DNA from: Alphaproteobacteria bacterium
Lineage (GTDB): Bacteria > Pseudomonadota > Alphaproteobacteria > Rickettsiales > SXRF01
Reading direction: 5' to 3'
Assembly: GCA_025362975.1 (NCBI GenBank)
Contig: JANYES010000002.1
Coordinates: 1 to 64,000 of the forward strand
Length of the DNA stretch: 64,000 bases
Shown here: one piece after another, positions 45,727 to 51,829 of the stretch
Layout of the letters: each line of letters begins with the position of its first letter
Position numbering within the stretch: position 1 is the stretch's first letter
The notes under the pieces: generated by a model
What the model was told of the DNA's origin: nothing
Seen by the model: the letters and a program-made list of their open reading frames with translations, nothing else
Database searches by the model: none
Program-made: the position numbers and the translations under genes

Positions 45727-46352
45727 AACACAGCTCCTTTGGATAATAGCCAGAACGGCAATGCGCTTAAGGTGGAGAGATCGCCGAGCCTTGGCTTGAA
45801 GACGGCGGTTTTATAGATCATGCCGCCGGTGATGACACCGTTGGTGCCGATGATGGGGGTGTAATTGTAGAATAGCTCGGTAACGATGATGTTGTCTTTG
45901 TCGTTGAGGGTCATGCCGCTCGGGATGGTGGCGGTGCCGCCGACGAGGCCGACGAGGCTGGCATGCGTCCATGAACCGTTGACGCCGCTGCTGGTATATT
46001 GCCACGTGACTTTGGCGGGGTTGGCGGCGCTGTAGGTGCCGGTTTGTTCGATGGAGCTGACGATAACGTAGCCGTCGGCGCCCATCGTGTAGGGGAGCAT
46101 CACCTGCGAGGAGGCGAAGATCATGTTCGTGAGGTCGGCGCTGGAAAGGGTTTTGCCTTGCGAGAGGATGTCCGAAAGGGTGAAGGCAGTTTTTTCTACT
46201 TTCTGGGCGATGACAATGTAGCGGCCGACTTCGATGGCACCCATGAGCAGCGTGATCATGAAGGGTAATGCGATGGCGAATTCGAGATAGGCGACGCCGT
46301 CCTGCGCGCGCCTGAAGGTTTGAAATCTGAACTTTTGGAAGAGGCGTTTCAT
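45723..46352 (-). CDS. TadE-like pseudopilin
   Basis: A 209-aa protein with the TadE N-terminal pattern: short basic cytoplasmic region, AQDGVAYLEFAIALPFMITL hydrophobic segment with the conserved Glu, and an exposed Thr/Ser-rich C-terminal domain. TadE-type pseudopilins are cut by the prepilin peptidase and are needed for Flp pilus formation. It is the middle gene of a three-gene minus-strand unit: 1 base after the upstream TadE-like gene and overlapping the vWA gene by four. Confidence 0.87.
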   Translation of the reverse strand: MKRLFQKFRFQTFRRAQDGVAYLEFAIALPFMITLLMGAIEVGRYIVIAQKVEKTAFTLSDILSQGKTLSSADLTNMIFASSQVMLPYTMGADGYVIVSSIEQTGTYSAANPAKVTWQYTSSGVNGSWTHASLVGLVGGTATIPSGMTLNDKDNIIVTELFYNYTPIIGTNGVITGGMIYKTAVFKPRLGDLSTLSALPFWLLSKGAVL

Positions 46353-46353
46353 A

Positions 46354-46947
46354 TTAACCCCCTACTGCTGTGCCAAACGGTTCGTTGCGAACGACCGTGC
46401 GGGCGGTGATGATGTAGGTGTTGCCGATAATAGAGCTGATAAGCGGGGTAATGATGGGCCAAGGGTATGTTACGGTGTAAACGACGACATCGCCCTGATT
46501 TCCAAGGCCCGCGCTGCCCATGTCGGAATCCCACTGGCCGTTGCCGTTGACGTCGACGAAGTTGGTGCCGGGAGTGCCGGGGCAGGGTGGCGTGGTAGGT
46601 CTAATGCAGGGCTCAGGCTGGCCGACATTGCTGAAGGTGGAGTAGACCTCGGTGGAGATGCCGATTTTTCTCGGGTCGAGGAGGCCTGCGGTACGCGAGG
46701 TGATGGTGTTGATAATCATCTGTTGGCGGGTGACGCCGGTGTCGGTGTATCCGGTTTTGCCGGTGCGGGAAGTGATGGAGGTGGCGCTTTCCATGACGGT
46801 GCTGGCGAAGGAAACCATCGAAAACTCGATGACGCCGAAGACCATCATCAGGAATACCGGCGCGATGAACGCGAACTCGACGGCGGTTACGCCGTCTTCG
46901 TTGCGGCGCAAGCTCGTGGTTTTCCTGAATGGTGCTATTGAAAACAT
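46354..46947 (-). CDS. TadE-like pseudopilin
   Basis: A 197-aa protein with the classic TadE start (RRNEDGVTAVEFAFIAPVFL), where the Glu of AVEFA is the conserved pseudopilin position. The C-terminal domain has a Cys pair (CIRPTTPPCPGTPG) and a calcium-loop-like DVNGNGQWDSD. It is the first gene of the minus-strand TadE-TadE-TadG unit. A near-match to the CtrA site (47027-47041) lies about 80 bases upstream. Confidence 0.88.
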   Translation of the reverse strand: MFSIAPFRKTTSLRRNEDGVTAVEFAFIAPVFLMMVFGVIEFSMVSFASTVMESATSITSRTGKTGYTDTGVTRQQMIINTITSRTAGLLDPRKIGISTEVYSTFSNVGQPEPCIRPTTPPCPGTPGTNFVDVNGNGQWDSDMGSAGLGNQGDVVVYTVTYPWPIITPLISSIIGNTYIITARTVVRNEPFGTAVGG

Positions 46948-47026
46948 GGTGATTGCCAGTGAAAGAGTCCTACACGTTACAGATTACACCCGGAGGTATT
47001 AAATAGTTGTAAATCTTCCGTGATAG

Positions 47027-47041
47027 TTAACTGATAATTGA
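47027..47041 (-). promoter_or_regulatory. near-match CtrA-type site before the TadE operon
   Basis: Read on the minus strand: TCAA, seven bases, TTAAC. One base departs from TTAA-N7-TTAAC. It sits about 80 bases upstream of the first TadE-like gene and 55 bases from the transposon end. Confidence 0.3.
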
Positions 47042-47087
47042 GGTGATTTTGTGTAGCTTTTGGATGGGTTTTGTAATGCATTTATTA

Positions 47088-47095
47088 TAAATCAG
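47088..47095. repeat. left target site copy of the transposon
   Basis: TAAATCAG directly outside the left terminal repeat; the right flank (50101-50108) is TAAATCCG. Seven of eight agree, the duplication length known for the IS1595 family. Confidence 0.75.
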
Positions 47096-47120
47096 CGGTG
47101 TTATGTAGCAAGCCGGACAA
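47096..47120 (+). repeat. left terminal inverted repeat
   Basis: 25 bases that match 50076-50100 perfectly in reverse complement. Identity stops at once on both sides. Confidence 0.93.
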
Positions 47121-47152
47121 GCAATAACAACAGTTTCTGCTATTATCGCCCA

Positions 47153-47584
47153 ATGGCTGACCCACACGTCCTCACTGCACTGATCGCGAAATATGGAAGA
47201 CTCTCTGGCCAACTGGTAGCATGTGAGCAGGAAGCCCGCAATATCGAGGCCGACCTTGCGAAGTTGGATGCAGTAATTAAACTGTTCCGGGCTGATTTCG
47301 ATGTGGGCAGCATTCCACTTAAACGGCAGTACAAACAAAACCGGACGTTCACCAGAGGGGCGATGGTGCGAACCGCACTCGACATCCTTCGGGAGAGCGA
47401 CAAGCCGCTATCGTCACGGGAATTAGCGTTGTTGGCATTGCATCGCCAAGGAATAAGCAATGCCGACAACGCGCTGGTTCAGTTGGTGCGGAATAGCCTG
47501 ACGAATTGCTTGGCAAAGAAAGAAAAGGTGGGAAGCGTCGCAGGGGGCGGATATCCGAAGCGGTGGTCGATTCCTAAAGCCTAA
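47153..47584 (+). CDS. transposon passenger protein, 143 aa
   Basis: Soluble protein of unknown function inside the transposon. The first ~45 residues look like a coiled coil (KYGRLSGQLVACEQEARNIE, ADLAKLDAVIKLF). The C-terminal ~75 look like a winged-helix or HTH-type fold (MVRTALDILRESDKPLSSRE, LALLALHRQGISNADNALVQ), so DNA binding is plausible. I recall similar MADPHVL-type proteins beside ISXO2 elements in alphaproteobacteria, but cannot verify it here. I chose ATG 47153; the longer frame from 47060 would start outside the transposon and read through the terminal repeat. Confidence 0.8.
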   Translation: MADPHVLTALIAKYGRLSGQLVACEQEARNIEADLAKLDAVIKLFRADFDVGSIPLKRQYKQNRTFTRGAMVRTALDILRESDKPLSSRELALLALHRQGISNADNALVQLVRNSLTNCLAKKEKVGSVAGGGYPKRWSIPKA

Positions 47585-47606
47585 AGAACCGCGTCGTTTC
47601 TCATGC

Positions 47607-47771
47607 TTAAAGCCGATGCTGGGCTATCGGGGCTTCTTCATCGCAGCTCTGCCCGGTAATGATGCAATGGGCGAGCACAACGAGCGCCACTGCAACGAGG
47701 GCAATGGTGATGCACCAAACAACCATGACGGCAAACCGGTTTGCCCTGCTTCTTGTAATATCGGATTCCAT
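47607..47771 (-). CDS. small single-span membrane peptide, 54 aa
   Basis: From ATG 47771 to TAA 47607: a basic start (MESDITRSRANRFAVM), a strongly hydrophobic segment (VVWCITIALVAVALVVLAHC) and a short polar tail (ITGQSCDEEAPIAQHRL). GGGGAG lies six bases before the ATG, but inside the 3' arm of a perfect 11-bp hairpin (47773-47803), so translation should be restrained. Small size, one span and a hidden ribosome binding site resemble type I toxins such as Hok or Ldr, although no antitoxin RNA is proven. It lies downstream of the transposase on the same strand. No known family recognised. Confidence 0.6.
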   Translation of the reverse strand: MESDITRSRANRFAVMVVWCITIALVAVALVVLAHCIITGQSCDEEAPIAQHRL

Positions 47772-47772
47772 G

Positions 47773-47803
47773 TCTAACTCCCCTGTGGTGACGGGGAGTT
47801 AGA
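47773..47803 (-). promoter_or_regulatory. hairpin hiding the ribosome binding site of the 54-aa peptide
   Basis: On the minus strand TCTAACTCCCC pairs perfectly with GGGGAGTTAGA around a 9-base loop, and the ATG follows one base later. The GGGGAG binding site is inside the stem, so the fold should block translation until it opens. Confidence 0.7.
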
Positions 47804-47806
47804 AAA

Positions 47807-47922
47807 CCTGTCATACGAAAGGTCGCACGCGCCTTTAGCTTTCGCCTGAACATGCACGCGTGCCTCCCCGCCCAACAAAGGAAGGGAGTGCAGTGACGGC
47901 TACACAAGCCGCGTATGACAGG
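47807..47922 (-). ncRNA. candidate structured leader RNA in the transposon
   Basis: CCTGTCATACG (47807-47817) pairs perfectly with CGTATGACAGG (47912-47922), and GAAA/TTTC outside can extend the stem. Inside are CGGCT/AGCCG (47897-47911), CTCCC/GGGAG (47864-47868 with 47884-47888) and CGAAAG/CTTTCG (47816-47821 with 47839-47844, competing in part with the outer stem). The result is a multi-branch shape of ~116 nt just before the site-hiding hairpin. That is the layout of a sensor plus output hairpin. No known riboswitch class is recognised, and transcription is inferred. Confidence 0.5.
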
Positions 47923-47993
47923 GGTTTCTACGCCCCAAAGCAGCGTTGGCTGCTTCGATTGGGACGGTATAGCGATCAGGGAGGAATGTCAAC

Positions 47994-48956
47994 TTAGGCG
48001 GCTTCGCGCTGCCAGTAACCTTTCCACTGGCGTGAAACGGGGGCTTGGCTCGCAGCGGAGACCATCATCAGGTACTGCTCGCCGTTCGATACACGGCGGT
48101 TGTTTTCCCTCCACGCCATCTCCCCGGCGTACGCCGCGAGGTACGGTCCTGCAATGTGGTGGTGCGTCCCGACCTCGGCACGCCGTAGCCGGGAGAAGAA
48201 CGATTCTGCTTGATTGGTGCAAGCCGAGCCGTCCGCATAGCATTCGCTGTGGTTGATGCGCTTCGTTAGAAAGCGACCGTGCAGATTGTCCCAGCCCTTC
48301 GCGTCGTCGGCGTAGATCGTGCTGCCAGCGGCGACGCGCTGCTGAATGGCTGGCAGGGAGTCGTGCTCGGCTTTGAATACGCTGGTAATGGCGTCGCCGC
48401 CACGCTGGCGCATGACTACCACGACTTCGCGTTTGCCGTTCTGGACGTAGCGGGAACGGCGATCAAGGCGGTGTTCTTTGCGGTTGGCTGGCTTGATGTA
48501 GCCGCCGAAGTACGCACCGTCGATTTCGACTTCGCCCTTCAGCGTTTCGCCGTTGGTCTGGCCATTGAGTGCTTCGCGGATTTTGTGGCTGAGCACGAAA
48601 GCGGTTTTGTACTGCACGTCCAGATCGCGGGAAAGCTGCAACGCACTGTGGCCTTTCGCTCCGCTGACAAAGATGGCAATGGCGGAGAGAATGTCCCGCA
48701 GCGGGAGTTTCCGGCTGGCAAAGATCGTGCCTGAGGTGACAGAGAAGCGGTAGGCGCAACTCTTACACTTCCAAAGCGATTCAGCCTTGCAGGTGTACAG
48801 GTCGGCGCCGCCGCAGCGAGGGCACACAGGATTCCCTTCGTTCTCGACCCAGCGTATTTGCTTGAACGTCTCGAACGCTTCCTTGTCCGACATGCGCATG
48901 ACCTTGGCAAGGCTAAGCGTCCGGGCTTTTGATGAGAGTAAGAAGTGTTGAGACAT
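47994..48956 (-). CDS. ISXO2-like transposase (IS1595 family)
   Basis: Transposase of 320 aa. An N-terminal zinc ribbon (CPRCGGADLYTCKAESLWKC KSC, two CxxC pairs) is followed by the RFSVTSGTIFASRKLPL block. The DDE-type catalytic core follows, with acidic residues in VEIDGAYFGG and TIYADDAKGWD and the third position in NQAESFFSRLRR, where Asn or Glu is used in this family. All parts look intact. It is transcribed away from the DUF6471 gene across a 111-base region with two inverted repeats. Confidence 0.95.
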   Translation of the reverse strand: MSQHFLLSSKARTLSLAKVMRMSDKEAFETFKQIRWVENEGNPVCPRCGGADLYTCKAESLWKCKSCAYRFSVTSGTIFASRKLPLRDILSAIAIFVSGAKGHSALQLSRDLDVQYKTAFVLSHKIREALNGQTNGETLKGEVEIDGAYFGGYIKPANRKEHRLDRRSRYVQNGKREVVVVMRQRGGDAITSVFKAEHDSLPAIQQRVAAGSTIYADDAKGWDNLHGRFLTKRINHSECYADGSACTNQAESFFSRLRRAEVGTHHHIAGPYLAAYAGEMAWRENNRRVSNGEQYLMMVSAASQAPVSRQWKGYWQREAA

Positions 48957-48962
48957 TAAAAA

Positions 48963-48998
48963 TCACTATATCTGATGTATTTGTATCGAATATAGTGA
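48963..48998. promoter_or_regulatory. inverted repeat TCACTATA/TATAGTGA in the divergent promoter
   Basis: Two perfect 8-base arms (48963-48970 and 48991-48998) lie seven bases before the transposase start. They could be an operator or part of its promoter. Confidence 0.5.
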
Positions 48999-49007
48999 CA
49001 TTAAACA

Positions 49008-49058
49008 TCGTTGTTGATGGATAACATCATATATGGTGATGTTATCCATCAACAACGA
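49008..49058. promoter_or_regulatory. perfect 22-bp inverted repeat, candidate operator
   Basis: 49008-49029 and 49037-49058 are exact reverse complements around a 7-base spacer (TATATGG). It lies between the divergent transposase and DUF6471 genes and ends at the GAGG ribosome binding site of the latter. It could bind a dimeric regulator or, in RNA, form a 22-bp hairpin just before the start codon. Confidence 0.75.
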
Positions 49059-49067
49059 GGTGCAAGT

Positions 49068-49292
49068 ATGAGCGAAGAGTGGCAGAAAAAGGTAAAAGGT
49101 ATTTTAAAATCAGAGCTTAAGCGCCGTCACCTTGGCTATAAGGAGCTTGCTGAGAAGCTGGAGGTCATCGGAGTCAAGGACAGCGAAAGGAACATTGCCA
49201 ACAAGCTGGCGCGTGGTACGTTCACAGCAGTGTTCTTTGTACAATGTCTTGCGGCTATCGGATGCCACACTGTTAGGTTAGATGAAGCATAG
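49068..49292 (+). CDS. DUF6471 domain protein (HTH-like)
   Basis: A 74-aa protein: SEEWQKKVKGILKSELKRRH, then LGYKELAEKLEVIGVKDSER and NIANKLARGTFTAVFFVQCL. From memory this matches DUF6471, whose helical pattern resembles a helix-turn-helix, so DNA binding is plausible. ATG 49068 has GAGG seven bases upstream; a longer frame from 49011 would begin inside the perfect inverted repeat. It may regulate the divergent transposase through the 22-bp repeat, which is inference. Confidence 0.8.
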   Translation: MSEEWQKKVKGILKSELKRRHLGYKELAEKLEVIGVKDSERNIANKLARGTFTAVFFVQCLAAIGCHTVRLDEA

Positions 49293-49364
49293 TGCTATTG
49301 ACGCCAGGTTTTCCAGCTAATTATTGCGTCCTTGATGCACGAGATGATCGCATAACACCCAAGT

Positions 49365-50072
49365 ATGCAAAAGAGCAGAAAACTAACAAAATTAAAAGTG
49401 TTCATGTTTGACCTTACACTTCCACAGGCTAATTTTTTTTACCACGTTGCCAATGTAGCTATTGTGGTGGGTGCATTTCTGGTGCTTGCCGGAACGTTGG
49501 GCGCCAACCAGATGGGGTATATAAAAGAGCGTTTTGCAGACGAACGAATTAGCGCTAATGAAGTTGAAACAGCACGAGCAAAAGAAAACGCCGCTTTAGC
49601 TAACGTTGAGGCTGCAAGAGCAACTGAGCGTGCTGCTGCAACCAATCTTGAATTAGCCAGATTCAAACAGCCGAGAGTGTTGGACACTGTACAGCAAGAT
49701 CGAATACGTAATAAGTTGAAGCCATTTGCCGGTATACCATTCGATTTATCATTACAGCTTGACTCCGAAACAATTGGCCTTATGGAACAGGTCGGTGCCT
49801 CACTTAAGGCCGCCGGGCTAATTTGGAAGGGGCGTTCACACGGCAGTCCAGTTTTTACACAGCCGGGAAGTCCACCTGCGGGGATAGTTGCATTCACTGG
49901 CATCATGATACAGATTGATTCTTCAAAAACATACGAATGGGACAAGGCAGTCGTCGCAATTAAGGATGCGCTCTCCGCCGAAGGGCTTGAAGTGCAGTCT
50001 ATGAGAATTATTGATGGCACGGAAACTCCTGATGCTATCCACATATACATTGGCAGAAAGCCACACGAATGA
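49365..50072 (+). CDS. membrane-anchored coiled-coil passenger protein, 235 aa
   Basis: One N-terminal membrane span (HVANVAIVVGAFLVLAGTLG), then a coiled coil of about 45 residues rich in Ala/Glu (ETARAKENAALANVEAARAT, ERAAATNLELARFKQ). A C-terminal alpha/beta domain of about 130 residues follows (LKPFAGIPFDLSLQLDSETI; AGIVAFTGIMIQIDSSKTYE). I recall proteins of this design as common unknowns in alphaproteobacteria. Codon use is more AT-rich than the host genes. ATG 49404 (MFDLTLPQANFFYH) is an alternative start; neither start has a clear binding site. It ends three bases before the right terminal repeat. Confidence 0.78.
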   Translation: MQKSRKLTKLKVFMFDLTLPQANFFYHVANVAIVVGAFLVLAGTLGANQMGYIKERFADERISANEVETARAKENAALANVEAARATERAAATNLELARFKQPRVLDTVQQDRIRNKLKPFAGIPFDLSLQLDSETIGLMEQVGASLKAAGLIWKGRSHGSPVFTQPGSPPAGIVAFTGIMIQIDSSKTYEWDKAVVAIKDALSAEGLEVQSMRIIDGTETPDAIHIYIGRKPHE

Positions 50073-50075
50073 TTA

Positions 50076-50100
50076 TTGTCCGGCTTGCTACATAACACCG
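50076..50100 (-). repeat. right terminal inverted repeat
   Basis: Perfect reverse complement of 47096-47120. The stop of the passenger gene is at 50072, so the gene fits just inside it. Confidence 0.93.
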
Positions 50101-50108
50101 TAAATCCG
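50101..50108. repeat. right target site copy of the transposon
   Basis: TAAATCCG, matching seven of eight bases of the left copy (47088-47095). Confidence 0.75.
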
Positions 50109-50133
50109 AATATTCGGTTAACATAGGATGAGT

Positions 50134-51807
50134 ATGAGACTCAACTTCCCTCATGTGATGATAGCGCTGGATGTGATGATAGCGCTGGCGCTGTGCTCGG
50201 TGATTCTGCTGGTGCCGCTGGCAGTTGGGTTTGGGGCGATGGGCCCGAAGATGATGTTCGACATGCTGGCCGCGGACTCGATGTATTACATGGCGATTGC
50301 TAATAATTTCGTGAAGTACGGAATGCTGACGTTTGACGGCATGGAGAGCACCAATGGCTTCCATCCGCTTTGGCAGTGGATGCTGGCGCTGGGGTTTAAA
50401 TGGTCGGGATTGAGCCATCATAACCAGATTTTTCTCACGATGGGGGCATCGATTTTATTCGTATGGCTGGCATATGTGATCGTGTCGTGCGGGTTGCTGG
50501 CGATGCTGGGGACGGGACCGGGGCTGGTGGCGAGCATGGCGATGTTTCCGGGCGTGTATTCGCTGGGGTTTGAGCCGAGACGGCATTATTTTGACCAGCC
50601 GGGGGTGTTGTATACGCTTTCGCCTTACAGTGCGATGAACGGGATGGAGACGCCGTTATCCCTGCTGCTGTGGGCGGTTTTTTTCGTGGCGTTCGTGCCG
50701 CGGTTTTTCAGGCTGCATGCGCGCGCTGATGCGCGGCTGAAGGAATATTTTCCGCTTTCAGTGCGGCTGTGTTTGCCGTTGTTGATTCTTTGCCGATTGG
50801 ACGATTGCTTTATCATGATCGCGATTGCGGCGTTTGTGCTGTTGTGGCGCGGTGTGGAGTTGCGCGAGAAAGTCGAGGCGCTGGTCTATGCGTGCTGGCC
50901 TACGGCGGCGGTGCTGATTGCTTATGTCGGGTTTAATTACTGGAATTATGGGGTTTTGATTCCAACATCGGCCAGCGCCAAAGTGGATGTGGGAAACAAT
51001 GCTAATTTCACCGGTTTTTACCATGTGTTCAGCGTGTTGCTGACAAACCCGAGATGGTGGACGATGGCGGTGAGGGCGGTGGCGGTGCTGACGGCGATGG
51101 GGGTCGGCATGTGCGGTGTGGTGCTGGTGTTGCGGTCGAGTAAGGGCTGGAGGCGGAGTGCTGCGGCTGAGCTAGTGCTTCTATTTTGCCTGTTTTTGGT
51201 TGTGAAAGCGCTTTTCATTGTGATCAGTTTGAATCTGTGGAGTCAGGGATATTGGTATTATTTCAGCATGGTGGGGATCATTAACGTGATGGCGGCCATG
51301 TTCGCGGGCGCTATGGTACGCCGGTATAAGGAGTCGTTGGCGCCTGCGGTGGCCATGTTCGTGCTGCTGATTATGTTCCGTATGCCGAACGATATTAACA
51401 TGCTGACGGCCAGCAAGGATTATTCGTTGTATTTTGTCGATACCGGAATGAATACGACCGTGGATTTGCATTACAGTCTCTGGGAAAATTCGGATGAGAT
51501 TCGCGAATACCTGCTTGCGAAGGTGCCGGGCGGAAAGTTGATCGATACATATGACGGAGTCTGTGCGTATCTGCTCGATATGCCAGCGGAATCATATTCT
51601 GGGTTGCCTTCCAGCCCGCAGGAGCTGGAGCGGCGCAGGCATATGGGGCAGTGGCAAAGTATGCTGTCGCGCGGGTTTAATATCGTGGCGGGTGGCGGGT
51701 ATGAGCCTTTGAGCAAGGTGCCGCGCGATATCGTCAATATACGCGAAATATTGCATCCGCCGGGAACGAAGGTCTGGTTTGCGTGGATCGAACTGGTGAA
51801 TGAATAA
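50134..51807 (+). CDS. GT-C-like membrane glycosyltransferase, copy 1
   Basis: Polytopic inner-membrane protein (557 aa, ten or more spans) resembling GT-C glycosyltransferases that use lipid-linked sugars. The first loop has the typical ADSMYYMAIANNFVKYGMLT and TNGFHPLWQW pattern; the usual DD pair there is DS. An MNGMETPLSLLLW motif and a C-terminal extracytoplasmic domain follow (GKLIDTYDGVCAYLLD). A near-copy follows directly. I chose ATG 50134 with AGGA five bases upstream; ATG 50128 has none. The acceptor is unknown. Confidence 0.82.
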   Translation: MRLNFPHVMIALDVMIALALCSVILLVPLAVGFGAMGPKMMFDMLAADSMYYMAIANNFVKYGMLTFDGMESTNGFHPLWQWMLALGFKWSGLSHHNQIFLTMGASILFVWLAYVIVSCGLLAMLGTGPGLVASMAMFPGVYSLGFEPRRHYFDQPGVLYTLSPYSAMNGMETPLSLLLWAVFFVAFVPRFFRLHARADARLKEYFPLSVRLCLPLLILCRLDDCFIMIAIAAFVLLWRGVELREKVEALVYACWPTAAVLIAYVGFNYWNYGVLIPTSASAKVDVGNNANFTGFYHVFSVLLTNPRWWTMAVRAVAVLTAMGVGMCGVVLVLRSSKGWRRSAAAELVLLFCLFLVVKALFIVISLNLWSQGYWYYFSMVGIINVMAAMFAGAMVRRYKESLAPAVAMFVLLIMFRMPNDINMLTASKDYSLYFVDTGMNTTVDLHYSLWENSDEIREYLLAKVPGGKLIDTYDGVCAYLLDMPAESYSGLPSSPQELERRRHMGQWQSMLSRGFNIVAGGGYEPLSKVPRDIVNIREILHPPGTKVWFAWIELVNE

Positions 51808-51829
51808 TGTTCGCTTACAAAGGATGGGC

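Larger units (their letters stand above)
47096..50100. mobile_element. complete IS1595-family (ISXO2-like) transposon with cargo, 3,005 bp
   Basis: The ends are perfect 25-bp inverted repeats, 47096-47120 and 50076-50100, each starting CGGTGTTATGTAGC and ending GGACAA. They are flanked by an 8-bp near-perfect duplication (TAAATCAG and TAAATCCG). Inside are an ISXO2-type transposase, a 143-aa protein, a 54-aa membrane peptide with a structured leader, a DUF6471 protein and a 235-aa membrane-anchored protein. Only some IS1595 groups carry passengers. It lies in the gap between the TadE operon and the glycosyltransferase genes and breaks no gene. The one mismatch in the duplication suggests the insertion is not brand new. 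Confidence 0.9.

Noticed and set aside
47772-47804. Hairpin ends GTCTAAC...GTTAGA resemble the R'' and R' core sites of an integron attC.
   Set aside because: The right core reads GTTAGAA, which breaks the GTTRRRY rule, the site is only ~33 bp, and no integrase or cassette array is present.
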